Below are positions 6,523-14,442 of a DNA stretch of 17,336 nt, piece by piece. The stretch lies in assembly GCA_035509415.1 (NCBI GenBank), contig DATJLQ010000196.1, positions 1 to 17,336 on the forward strand. The letters are read 5' to 3'. This stretch comes from DATJLQ01 sp035509415. GTDB taxonomy: Bacteria; Pseudomonadota; Alphaproteobacteria; JACZXZ01. Made by a program: the position numbers and the translations under genes. The number at the start of each line of letters is the position of its first letter. Position 1 is the first letter of the stretch. The notes beneath the pieces were generated by a model, which did not search any database, had not been told where the DNA came from, and was given only the letters and a program-made list of their open reading frames with translations.

Positions 6523-7428
6523 CTAATCGGGCGCGAGCGTCGCCGTTTCCGAGAGAAGCCGCGCCGGTGCGATCCACCATCCGGGCCGCGCGAGCACGGG
6601 TGCCGCGCGACGCGCGCGATCCTCGTCGTCGAAGAGGGCGAAACAGGTGGCCCCGCTCCCCGACATGCGCGCGAGGCGCGCGCCGGGAGCGGCGCGAAGC
6701 GCTTCGAGCACGGCGCCGACCTCGGGGCAAAGGGTGCGCGCGGGCGCTTCGAGATCGTTGCGCCGCTCGGCAAGAAGCGCCGCGAGCCCGGCCGCGTCGC
6801 GCGCCATGGCCTCGAAGCGCGCGGGTTTCGAGAAGGCGCCCGCGCGCGTCTTGAACACGGACGCGGTCGAAAGCCCTATTCCGGGATTGACCAGCAGCAG
6901 TCCGGCTTCGGGCAGCGCCGCGACCGGCGTCAAATCCGCGCCGACCCCGCCCGCGAAGGCCGCGCGGCCCAAGAGGCACATGGGCACGTCGGCGCCGAGC
7001 TCGAGGGCAATCGAGGCAAGCGTTCCCGCGTCGAGATCGAGCTTCCAGAGACGCATGAGGGCGCGCAGCGTCGCGGCCGCGTCGGCCGAGCCGCCGCCGA
7101 TGCCCGAGGCGACCGGGAGGCGCTTCGTGAGCCTGATCGCCGCGCGCGGGGGAATGCCCGCGCGTGCCGCCAAGCGCTCGGCCGCGCGCAACACGAGATT
7201 GTCGCGCGCGTCGCCGAGGGCCGCGGCATTCGGCCCGTCGAGCGCGAGGCTCAGCCGATCCGCGCGCTGCACCTCGATCGTGTCGTGAACCGAGGCGAAG
7301 GCGACGAGCGAGTCGAGGAGATGGTAGCCGTCGGCGCGCCGCCCGAGCGCGTGGAGATAGAGGTTGAGCTTGGCCGCGGCCGCGACCCGGATCGGCTCGG
7401 CTGGCGCACCCGCGGGGGACGGGCTCAA
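6523..7428 (-). CDS. ispE: 4-diphosphocytidyl-2-C-methyl-D-erythritol kinase
   Basis: This GHMP-family kinase phosphorylates CDP-methylerythritol with ATP in the non-mevalonate (MEP) isoprenoid pathway in the cytoplasm. From the TTG at 7428 the protein has 301 residues, normal for the family. The substrate lysine is K20 in AAAKLNLYLHALGRRADGYH. The ATP-binding glycine loop is PVASGIGGGSADAA with D116 as the likely catalytic base. The third GHMP motif near the C-terminus is ARMSGSGATCFALFD. The frame is open far upstream, but conserved sequence begins only after this TTG and no in-frame ATG or GTG lies near it. The TTG overlaps the TGA stop of the TPR lipoprotein gene (TTGA), suggesting translational coupling. 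It is convergent with the Sel1 gene. Confidence 0.92.
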   Translation of the reverse strand: MSPSPAGAPAEPIRVAAAAKLNLYLHALGRRADGYHLLDSLVAFASVHDTIEVQRADRLSLALDGPNAAALGDARDNLVLRAAERLAARAGIPPRAAIRLTKRLPVASGIGGGSADAAATLRALMRLWKLDLDAGTLASIALELGADVPMCLLGRAAFAGGVGADLTPVAALPEAGLLLVNPGIGLSTASVFKTRAGAFSKPARFEAMARDAAGLAALLAERRNDLEAPARTLCPEVGAVLEALRAAPGARLARMSGSGATCFALFDDEDRARRAAPVLARPGWWIAPARLLSETATLAPD

Positions 7429-9179
7429 CTGTCGTGCTCGCCCGTTTTGGTCTGGGTGGTGAGCCCGTGCTGGAGCTTCTGGCCGAGCTGGGTCTGGAGG
7501 CTCGGCTCGGGTTTCAACGCCAACGCGCGGCGCCACTGGAAGCGCGCCTCGGTCACGCGGCCCACGCGCCAATAGGCGTCGCCCAAATGGTCGTTGATCA
7601 CCGGGTCGTCGGGCTTGAGCTCGACCGCGCGCTCGAGGTCGGTCACCGCGCGCTGGTAATCGCCCTCGCGATAGTAGACCCAGCCCAGGCTGTCGACGAT
7701 GTAGCCGTCGTCGGGCTTGAGCTCGACCGCGCGCTCGATGAGCTTCTTGGCGCGCTCGAGATGCTCGCCGCGGTCGACCCAGCTGTAGCCGAGATAGTTG
7801 AGCACGCTCGGCTGGTCGGGCGAGAGCTTGAGCGATCGGAGGAAGTCCGCTTCGGCGCGCGGCCATTGGCCCGAGCGCTCGAGGGCGACGCCGCGCGCGT
7901 AGAACAGGCTCCAGTCGGACGGCTTGATCGTCCCCAGGCGCGCGACGGCGCCGTCATAGGCCTTGACCGCCTCGCCGAAGCGCTCGGCCATGCGGAGGAA
8001 ATCGCCCTCGGTCGCGAGCGGGTCGGCGCGCTGCGGCCATTCGGCCGCGAGCGACTTCAGGACCTTGAGCGCGTCGTCGAGCCGGCCCTGGTCGCGCAGC
8101 GTGTCGGCCGCGCGCAGGCGCGCCGAGAAGTAGAGCGGGCTCGCGCGCGGCACCGAGTTGTAGTAGTCGAGCGCCTCGGCATCGTCGCCGGCGTTCGACA
8201 GCATGTCCGCGAGGGCGAGCTGCGCGATCGTGAAGTCGGGCGACATGGAGAGCGAGAGGCGCATGAACTCGAGCGACAGGCGCTCGGTGTCCTCCTGGCG
8301 CAAGGCGCTGCCGACGTCGAACATCGCCTCGGCGAGGCCGACTCTGGCGTTCGGCACCTCGGCGACCGGCTTGGTCCCGCTCGAAATCAGCTTGATCGTC
8401 TCGGCGAGGCGCACCGTGTCGGGATTGCCGTCCTTGAACTTGTCGAGCAGCGCCAACGCGTCCGCGGTGCGGCCCTGGCGCGCATAGAAGTTGGCGCACG
8501 CCTCGATGGCGCGGAACGAGGGCACGCCCTCCGCTGCGATCGCCTTCTTGTAATAGGCCTCGGCCGTCTCGGCGCGCCCGGCGAGATCGGCGATGAAGCC
8601 CGCGTGGAGATCGCGCAGCACGGCGAAGCCGCGCACGCTCGAGAGGCGGCTCAAGGTGTCGAGCGCCGCGTCGGTCTTGCCGGCACCCTCGAGCGCCCAG
8701 GCCTCGACCAAAGGCGCCGTCACCATCGCGAGCCGCTCGCGCGGGAGGCCCGCCATGCGCTCGGCCGCCTGGTTCCATTGGCCGCTCTTCGCCTCCTCGA
8801 GGGCCAGCGTCATGTTCGCGAGATTGTCGCGCGGGTCCGCCTGAACCAGGCGGCGCGCCAGCCGGTCCGCGTCGGCGATGCGGCCCTGGGCGAGATAGAG
8901 CTGGAACGTGTCGCGCAGGAAATCGACGTTGCCCGGATCGAGGGCGAGCGCCTCGGCCATGTAGCTCGCGGCATTGCCGAGATCGCCCTGCTGCTCCGCC
9001 TCGCGCGCGGCGAGATAGGCGCCGGCCGCACTATGGGGCACGAGATCGGGCTGCCCCGCCGCGACCGAGCCCACGGCCCCATTGGGCCGTGCCACGCAGC
9101 CCGCGAGGGCGAGCGCCGCCAGCATCAAGGCCGCCGCCGCGCCGAGCGCGGACGGCGCGCCGTCCTTCGAGCGAATCAA
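7425..9179 (-). CDS. TPR-repeat lipoprotein
   Basis: From the TTG at 9179 the protein has 584 residues. It starts with a lipoprotein signal: a short charged segment (IRSKDG), a hydrophobic Ala/Leu stretch, then the lipobox LAGC with C28 as the lipidated residue. The rest is tetratricopeptide repeats throughout, clearest near the C-terminus, where VELKPDDGYIVDSLGWVYYR is followed by VELKPDDPVINDHLGDAYWR. The protein is probably anchored in the outer membrane facing the periplasm, acting as a protein-protein scaffold; the exact role is unknown. I chose this TTG because a strong GGAGG lies 6 nt upstream and because starting at the ATG at 9281 would bury the signal peptide behind about 34 extra residues. 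It shares a TTGA overlap with ispE. Such a TPR protein beside ispE is, as I recall, frequent in alphaproteobacteria. Confidence 0.8.
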   Translation of the reverse strand: MIRSKDGAPSALGAAAALMLAALALAGCVARPNGAVGSVAAGQPDLVPHSAAGAYLAAREAEQQGDLGNAASYMAEALALDPGNVDFLRDTFQLYLAQGRIADADRLARRLVQADPRDNLANMTLALEEAKSGQWNQAAERMAGLPRERLAMVTAPLVEAWALEGAGKTDAALDTLSRLSSVRGFAVLRDLHAGFIADLAGRAETAEAYYKKAIAAEGVPSFRAIEACANFYARQGRTADALALLDKFKDGNPDTVRLAETIKLISSGTKPVAEVPNARVGLAEAMFDVGSALRQEDTERLSLEFMRLSLSMSPDFTIAQLALADMLSNAGDDAEALDYYNSVPRASPLYFSARLRAADTLRDQGRLDDALKVLKSLAAEWPQRADPLATEGDFLRMAERFGEAVKAYDGAVARLGTIKPSDWSLFYARGVALERSGQWPRAEADFLRSLKLSPDQPSVLNYLGYSWVDRGEHLERAKKLIERAVELKPDDGYIVDSLGWVYYREGDYQRAVTDLERAVELKPDDPVINDHLGDAYWRVGRVTEARFQWRRALALKPEPSLQTQLGQKLQHGLTTQTKTGEHDS

Positions 9180-9185
9180 AACCAA

Positions 9186-9190
9186 CCTCC
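9186..9190 (-). promoter_or_regulatory. Shine-Dalgarno site deciding the TPR lipoprotein start
   Basis: Read on the minus strand, GGAGG is followed by 6 nt and then TTG at 9179. A second TTG at 9185 directly abuts the site and is too close to be used. The position gives a lipoprotein signal peptide of normal length. Confidence 0.6.
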
Positions 9191-9308
9191 GTCTCCGACG
9201 GCGCCCCCGAACGCCGGTCGCCTCATGGCTGCACGGGCTCTCGCTTCTGATACGGAGCCCGCGCGCAAATACTTCGCCCATTTCAGCTCCGTGTCCAGCA
9301 TCGCGGCG

Positions 9309-9381
9309 GCCCGCGCGCGCGACCGGATTACCTTTCCGTTACAGATGTTTAGATCGCATATACCGGGCCGCGCGCGCGGGC
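9309..9381. repeat. 13-bp perfect inverted repeat flanking an AT-rich centre
   Basis: The arm gcccgcgcgcgcg (9309-9321) and its exact complement cgcgcgcgcgggc (9369-9381) enclose 47 bp that include the AT-rich patch ttacagatgtttagatcg. The whole lies between the 3' end of ETF-QO and the start of the TPR lipoprotein, both minus strand, and its outer edge is just 7 bp short of the ETF-QO stop. No T-run follows, so it is not a standard intrinsic terminator. The AT-rich centre could hold the promoter of the TPR-ispE pair, but I see no clear hexamers. Confidence 0.45.
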
Positions 9382-9388
9382 GCGTGCG

Positions 9389-11023
9389 TCACATGTTGGG
9401 ATAATTCGGCCCGCCGCCGCCTTCGGGCGTGGTCCAGACGATGTTCTGGGTCGGGTCCTTGATGTCGCAGGTCTTGCAGTGAACGCAGTTCTGGGCGTTG
9501 ATCTGGAGCCGCGGCGCCCCTTCGCCCTCGCGCACGATCTCGTAGACGCCCGCCGGGCAATAGCGCTGCTCGGGCGCGTCGTAGAGCTCGAGGTTGACCG
9601 CGATCGGAACGCTTGCGTCCTTGAGCTTGAGGTGCGCGGGCTGGTTCTCCTCGTGGTTGGTGTTCGAGATGAACACCGAGCTCAGCCGGTCGAACGAGAC
9701 CTTGCCGTCGGGCTTCGGATAGTCGATGCGGCGGCTCCGGTCGGCGCGTTTCAGGGTCGCGTTGTCGGGATGGCGATGGCGGAGCGTCCAGGGTGCCCGG
9801 CCGCGCAGGATATAAGTGTCGAGGGCCGCGTAGGCGAGGCCGCCGTAAAGGCCCCAGCGGAACGCGGGCCGGATGTTGCGCACGCGATGGAGCTCGCGCC
9901 AAAGCCAGCTCGATTTGAGCTTTTCGGGATAGCTCGCGGGCGCGCCGCGCCCGTCGCCGGTGCCGAGCGTCTCGAACACCGCTTCGGCGGCGAGCATCGC
10001 CGACTTGATGGCGCCATGGGTGCCCTTGATCTTGGGCACGTTGAGGAACCCGGCGCTGCAGCCGATGAGCGCGCCGCCGGGAAACACGAGATGCGGGATC
10101 GACTGGAAGCCGCCTTCGTTGAGCGCGCGCGCACCGTAGGCGACGCGGCGCCCGCCTTCGAAGGTCGGGCGGATCGCGGGATGGGTCTTGAAGCGCTGGA
10201 ACTCGTCGAACGGGCTGAGATAGGGATTCTCGTAATCGAGCCCGACCACGAAGCCGACCGCGACCTGGTTGTTCTCGAGGTGATAGAGGAACGAGCCGCC
10301 ATAGGTGCGCGTATCGAGCGGCCAGCCGACCGTGTGCAGCACGAGCCCCTCTTGGTGGCGCTTCGGATCGACCTCCCACAGCTCCTTGAGGCCGATCGCG
10401 TAGGTCTGGGGCTGGACGCCGTCACGCAGGCCGAGCCGCTCGCCGAGCGATTTCGTGAGCGAGCCGCGGCAGCCTTCGGCGAAGAGGGTCTGCTTCGCCT
10501 TGAGCTCGACGCCTTGGGTGTAGGACGAGGTGGGCTTGCCGTCCTTGCCGATGCCCATGTCGCCGGTGGCAACCCCCGCGACGGCGCCGCTCCCGTCGTA
10601 AAGCACCTCGGCCGCGGCGAAGCCCGCATAGATCTCGACGCCGAGCGCCTCCGCCTCGCGCGCGAGCCAGCGGCACACATTGCCGAGGCTCACGATGTAG
10701 TTGCCCTCGTTGTGCATCGTGGGCGGCGTCGGGAGCCGGAACGCGCGCTTTTCGGTGAGGAAGAGGAACCGGTCCGTACGCGCGCGGGTCGCGATGGGGG
10801 CACCCCGTTTCTCCCAGTCGGGCAAAAGCTCGGCCAAGCTCCGCGTCTCGATCACGGCGCCCGAGAGGATGTGGGCGCCCACCTCGGAGCCCTTCTCGAC
10901 CACGGCGACCGTGACCTCGCGCCCCGCTTCGGCGGCGAGCTGCTTCAGGCGGATCGCGGCCGACAGCCCCGACGGGCCCGCGCCCACGATCACCACGTCG
11001 AACTCCATCGCCTCGCGCGTCAT
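9389..11023 (-). CDS. Electron transfer flavoprotein-ubiquinone oxidoreductase
   Basis: The 544-residue protein passes electrons from reduced electron transfer flavoprotein to ubiquinone, linking fatty acid and amino acid dehydrogenases to the respiratory chain. It works at the inner face of the cytoplasmic membrane. The FAD-binding motif GAGPSG is at 14-19. Family segments such as SEVGAHILSGAVIE and PTPPTMHNEGNYIVSLG are intact. The [4Fe-4S] cluster ligands are C489, C513, C516 and C519 (YCPAGVYE and NCVHCKTC). The length is normal for a bacterial ETF-QO. I chose the ATG at 11023 because GGGAG lies 5 nt upstream; the ATG at residue 6 is also possible. The gene is divergent from the uracil-DNA glycosylase gene with 46 bp between. 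The genes for ETF itself (etfA, etfB) are not in the window. Confidence 0.96.
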   Translation of the reverse strand: MTREAMEFDVVIVGAGPSGLSAAIRLKQLAAEAGREVTVAVVEKGSEVGAHILSGAVIETRSLAELLPDWEKRGAPIATRARTDRFLFLTEKRAFRLPTPPTMHNEGNYIVSLGNVCRWLAREAEALGVEIYAGFAAAEVLYDGSGAVAGVATGDMGIGKDGKPTSSYTQGVELKAKQTLFAEGCRGSLTKSLGERLGLRDGVQPQTYAIGLKELWEVDPKRHQEGLVLHTVGWPLDTRTYGGSFLYHLENNQVAVGFVVGLDYENPYLSPFDEFQRFKTHPAIRPTFEGGRRVAYGARALNEGGFQSIPHLVFPGGALIGCSAGFLNVPKIKGTHGAIKSAMLAAEAVFETLGTGDGRGAPASYPEKLKSSWLWRELHRVRNIRPAFRWGLYGGLAYAALDTYILRGRAPWTLRHRHPDNATLKRADRSRRIDYPKPDGKVSFDRLSSVFISNTNHEENQPAHLKLKDASVPIAVNLELYDAPEQRYCPAGVYEIVREGEGAPRLQINAQNCVHCKTCDIKDPTQNIVWTTPEGGGGPNYPNM

Positions 11024-11069
11024 GCCCGCTCCCGTATCCCCGCGGCCGCGGTTCGATTAGGATTACACC

Positions 11070-11927
11070 ATGACCGACCGCGACGATCCAGCAGAGCGAG
11101 ACCCGGCGGCGATGCTGAGCGCCCTCGCTTGGCAGCTCGAGGCGGGGGCGGACGAGGCGATCGGCGCCGCGCCCGTCGCGCGCTATCGGAGCGCCGAGGC
11201 GGCCGCCGCGTCCAAGCCGTTGCCCGCGCCGCGCGCGCCCATTGCACAGGAATCGGGCAATGCCGCACCCGCCCCGGCCCGCGCGACGGCGCCGCCGCGG
11301 CCCCTCGCGCGCGCCGCCGACACCCTCGGCAACGCCCAGTCGCTCGCCGCCGCCGCGCGCTCGATCGACGAGCTGCGCGAGGCGCTCAATGCCTTCGACG
11401 GCTGCGCCCTCAAGGAGACCGCGACCAATCTCGTGTTCGGCGACGGCAATCCCGCGGCCAAGGTGATGCTGATCGGCGAGGCGCCGGGTGCCGACGAGGA
11501 CCGGCTGGGGAAGCCCTTCGTCGGCGTCTCGGGCCAGCTCCTCGACCGCATGATGGCGTGGATCGGCCTCGATCGCGCGCGCTTCTACATCACCAACATC
11601 TTGTTCTGGCGTCCGCCCGGAAACCGCTCGCCCACCGCGGCCGAGATCGCGGCCTGCCTTCCCTTCGTCGAACGCCATATCGAGCTGGTCGATCCCCAAA
11701 TCCTGGTATTGGTCGGGGGCTCCTCCGCCAAGACCTTGCTCGGCCGCAGCGAGGGCATCATGCGGCTCAGGGGCCAGTGGTTCCAATATCAAAGCCCGCG
11801 CATGGCGCGTCCGGTGCCGGCCCTGGCGATGTATCACCCGGCCTACCTGCTGCGCTCGCCGGCGCAGAAGCGCGAGGCGTGGCGCGATCTCCTGGCGCTC
11901 AAGCAGCGTTTCGACTCGCTCGCATGA
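11070..11927 (+). CDS. Family 4-type uracil-DNA glycosylase
   Basis: The 285-residue protein should remove uracil from DNA, starting base excision repair of deaminated cytosine. Residues 1-90 are an Ala/Pro-rich, probably disordered extension. The catalytic domain shows TATNLVFGDGNPAAKVML and then motif 1 GEAPGADED with GKPFVGVSGQLLDRM, WRPPGNRSPTAAEI, and motif 3 HPAYLL near the C-terminus. Family 4 enzymes hold a [4Fe-4S] cluster by four cysteines. Here C112 (FDGCALK) and C196 (ACLPFVERH) are present, but the other two positions are F109 and W180. The cluster is therefore probably absent, a trait I recall from alphaproteobacterial relatives. The ATG at 11070 has AGGA 7 nt upstream; the overlapping TAGGAT could alternatively serve as a -10 element of a leaderless transcript. 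Confidence 0.88.
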   Translation: MTDRDDPAERDPAAMLSALAWQLEAGADEAIGAAPVARYRSAEAAAASKPLPAPRAPIAQESGNAAPAPARATAPPRPLARAADTLGNAQSLAAAARSIDELREALNAFDGCALKETATNLVFGDGNPAAKVMLIGEAPGADEDRLGKPFVGVSGQLLDRMMAWIGLDRARFYITNILFWRPPGNRSPTAAEIAACLPFVERHIELVDPQILVLVGGSSAKTLLGRSEGIMRLRGQWFQYQSPRMARPVPALAMYHPAYLLRSPAQKREAWRDLLALKQRFDSLA

Positions 11928-11970
11928 CGGCGCCTACGCGCGCCCGATTAATAAGTCACGGGCGCCGGGG

Positions 11971-11999
11971 TTGCCAGGATAGCCTCGATTCGGTATGAA
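11971..11999 (+). promoter_or_regulatory. Candidate sigma70-type promoter for the lytic transglycosylase
   Basis: TTGCCA (11971-11976) and TATGAA (11994-11999) are spaced by 17 bp. The transcription start would fall at about 12005-12007, right at a GTG in frame with the gene. That makes translation from the ATG at 12045 more natural, or alternatively a leaderless start at the GTG. Confidence 0.4.
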
Positions 12000-12044
12000 G
12001 CTCGCGTGACGCCTTTGCCGAGACGCCGCTCCCCCGACCGACCC

Positions 12045-13913
12045 ATGCTCCGGAGACTCGTTTCCGGCGCCGCGTGCGCGCTTCTCCTCACGTCTGCGCT
12101 CGCCTTGGCCGCCGGGCTCGTCTCGCTCGCGCCCTGCGCCCACGCGGCCTCGGCCGAGGACATCGAGACTGCGGCCCTCGCCCCCGGCCTGTTCCGCCTC
12201 TCGGACCAGACCGGCCTTCCCATGCCGCTCAGCGATTCCGACGCAGCGCTTTACAAGAGCATCTTCCGCCTCCAGAACGAGGCGCGTTGGCGCGAGGCGG
12301 ACCGCGACATCGAGCGGCTCCACAGCAAGCTTCTCCTCGGCCACGTGCTCGCAGAGCGCTATTTGAGCGAGCGCGGCTACCACTCGAAATTCGCCGAGCT
12401 CAGCGCCTGGCTCAACCATTACGCGGACCTGCCCGAGGCGGCCGAGATCTACAAGCTCGCGATGCGCCGCATGCCGCACGGCGCGCGTCATCCGCGCCGG
12501 CCCGAGGGCGGCGTGTTCGCGCCGCCCGCACGGGCCGAGCTCGGTGCCGCCGAGACGTCGCCGCACCTTTCCGCGGCCGAGCGCCGGCGCGCGGCGGTCC
12601 TCGAGCGCGACATAAGGCGCCACGTCGACGAAGGCGCCTATGACTCGGCCGAGCGCATCCTCGACGGCAAGGAGGCGCGCCGCCTGTTCGACGCCGCCGA
12701 GTACGAAGCGCTCGGCGCCGAGATCGCGAGCGGCTTCCTGCTCCTCAACGAGAACAACCAGGCGCTCGCGATCGCGGACGCGCTGCCCGCGCATGGACGG
12801 CGCGTCAACGCCGCGGTCGAGCGCGCGGGCGGGCTCGCGGCCTGGCGCCTCGGGCGCTTCGAGCGCGCGGCCGAGCATTTCACGCGCCTCGCCATGTCGG
12901 ACTCGGTCGATTCGTGGAACCGCGCCGCCGGCGCCTACTGGGCCGCGCGCAGCTACATGCGCGCGGGCGACTACGCCAAGGTCGACCACTGGTTCGAGGT
13001 CGGTGCGCGCTACCCCTATACCTTCTACGGCATCATGGCGCGCAAGATCGCGGGCGAGCCGTTCGACTACAATTGGGAAATGCCCGCCTTCACGGCGGCC
13101 GACGCGGGTCATGTCGGAGCGGTGCCGGCGGGCGTGCGCGCGTTGGCGCTGATCCAGATCGGCGAGCGCGTGCGCGCCGAGGCCGAGCTCAGGCGCATCA
13201 ACCCGGCCGATCCCGACATGGCGCATGCGCTGCTCGCGATCAGCCAGCGCATCGACATGCCCACCCTCGCGATGCAGCTCGCCGAGCGCATCACCGATTC
13301 CCGCGGCCGCCGCTACGACGCAGCACTTTATCCGATCCCGAACTGGGCGCCGCGCGACGGCTTCGAGGTCGACCGCGCGCTGGTCTACGCCCTGGTGCGC
13401 CAGGAATCGAAATTCTCGCCGCGCGCGCTGAGCGTCGCGGGGGCGCGCGGGCTCATGCAGCTCATGCCCGGCACGGCGCGCTTCATGGCGGCTGGCACCG
13501 GCTACGACGGCAGGCGCTACGATCTGTTCGAGCCCCAGCTCAATCTCACGCTCGGCCAGAGCTATCTCGCGCACCTCATGGGCATCGACGACATCGGCGA
13601 CAATCTCATGATGATCGTCGCCGCCTACAATGGCGGGCCGGGCAACGTCGCGCGCTGGCAGCGCGAGATCCGCGCGAGCGACCCGCTCCTGTTCCTCGAG
13701 AGCATCCCGAACCGCGAAACGCGCCAGTTCGTCGAGCACGTGATCACGAACTACTGGATCTACCGCGACGAGCTCGGCCAACCGGCCCCGGCGCTCGCGA
13801 CCATCGCCGAGGGCGGCTGGCCGACCTACGCGTCGCAAGCGGCGACGCCCGCCTCGGCGGCGCCCAGGCTCGAAGACGCGTCGGGCACCGGACCCGCCCA
13901 TGGCCGGCATTGA
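12045..13913 (+). CDS. Soluble lytic murein transglycosylase (GH23, Slt70-like)
   Basis: The 622-residue periplasmic enzyme cleaves the glycan strands of peptidoglycan, leaving 1,6-anhydromuramic ends. It starts with a signal peptide (MLRRLVSGAACALLL, hydrophobic to about residue 30, likely cut after AHA). A long alpha-helical superhelical region follows, covering most of the first 430 residues as in Slt70. The C-terminal GH23 domain has the catalytic glutamate E454 in VRQESKFSPRALS, then GARGLMQLMPGTA and the motif AAYNGGPGNVARW. An upstream in-frame GTG at 12006 would add 13 residues, MTPLPRRRSPDRP. I prefer the ATG because a candidate promoter ends just before the GTG and because the ATG product has a standard signal peptide. 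The 3' end overlaps moaB by 14 bp. Confidence 0.92.
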   Translation: MLRRLVSGAACALLLTSALALAAGLVSLAPCAHAASAEDIETAALAPGLFRLSDQTGLPMPLSDSDAALYKSIFRLQNEARWREADRDIERLHSKLLLGHVLAERYLSERGYHSKFAELSAWLNHYADLPEAAEIYKLAMRRMPHGARHPRRPEGGVFAPPARAELGAAETSPHLSAAERRRAAVLERDIRRHVDEGAYDSAERILDGKEARRLFDAAEYEALGAEIASGFLLLNENNQALAIADALPAHGRRVNAAVERAGGLAAWRLGRFERAAEHFTRLAMSDSVDSWNRAAGAYWAARSYMRAGDYAKVDHWFEVGARYPYTFYGIMARKIAGEPFDYNWEMPAFTAADAGHVGAVPAGVRALALIQIGERVRAEAELRRINPADPDMAHALLAISQRIDMPTLAMQLAERITDSRGRRYDAALYPIPNWAPRDGFEVDRALVYALVRQESKFSPRALSVAGARGLMQLMPGTARFMAAGTGYDGRRYDLFEPQLNLTLGQSYLAHLMGIDDIGDNLMMIVAAYNGGPGNVARWQREIRASDPLLFLESIPNRETRQFVEHVITNYWIYRDELGQPAPALATIAEGGWPTYASQAATPASAAPRLEDASGTGPAHGRH

Positions 13914-14442
13914 CGAATCCCGGACGTTCGTTCCCGTCAACATCGCCGTGCTCACGATCTCCGACACGCGCGACCTGGCCGGCGACAAGTCGGGCCAGAC
14001 GCTGGTCGAGCGCATCGCCGGTGCCGGGCACAAGCTCGCCGCGCGCGCCATCGTCAAGGACGACGTCGCGACTATCGTCGCCCAACTCAAGGCCTGGATC
14101 GCCGACCCCGCGATCGACGTGGTGATCTCGACCGGCGGCACGGGTCTCACCGGCCGCGACGTGACGCCCGAGGCGTTCAAGTCGGTCTACGAGAAGGAGA
14201 TCGAGGGCTTCGGCGAGCTGTTCCGCATGATCTCCTACGACAAGGTCAAGACCTCGACCATGCAGTCGCGCGCGACCGGCGGGGTCGCGGGCGGCACCTA
14301 CCTCTTCGCGTTGCCGGGAAGCCCGGGTGCGGTCAAGGACGGCTGGGACGAAATCCTGCGCTTCCAGCTCGATCTGCGTTACCGGCCCTGCAACCTGGTC
14401 GAGCTCATGCCGCGGCTCCTCGAGCATTTGAAGCGCGCATAG
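13900..14442 (+). CDS. moaB: Molybdenum cofactor biosynthesis protein MoaB
   Basis: The 180-residue protein belongs to the MoaB/MogA family, which adenylylates molybdopterin before molybdenum insertion. The MPT-binding signature STGGTGLTGRDVTPEA covers residues 77-92 with D87 and E91 as expected functional acids. A second conserved segment, LPGSPGAVKDGWDEI, follows near the C-terminus. The N-terminus (NIAVLTISDTRDLAGDKSG) is typical of MoaB. Its start lies inside the last 14 bp of the lytic transglycosylase gene, so translation may be coupled; no strong ribosome binding site is visible. Its last 64 bp overlap the convergent DUF2064-type gene. MoaB and MogA are hard to separate by eye; MoaB is the better fit for this N-terminus. 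Confidence 0.9.
   Translation: MAGIDESRTFVPVNIAVLTISDTRDLAGDKSGQTLVERIAGAGHKLAARAIVKDDVATIVAQLKAWIADPAIDVVISTGGTGLTGRDVTPEAFKSVYEKEIEGFGELFRMISYDKVKTSTMQSRATGGVAGGTYLFALPGSPGAVKDGWDEILRFQLDLRYRPCNLVELMPRLLEHLKRA

Noticed and set aside
7434..9404. Plus-strand 656-residue frame opposite the TPR lipoprotein
   Set aside because: Its periodicity mirrors the TPR repeats on the other strand; no start signal or domain supports it.
9479..11998. Plus-strand 839-residue frame opposite ETF-QO and across the uracil-DNA glycosylase gene
   Set aside because: It is antisense to a clear ETF-QO gene and out of frame with the glycosylase; no recognisable domain.
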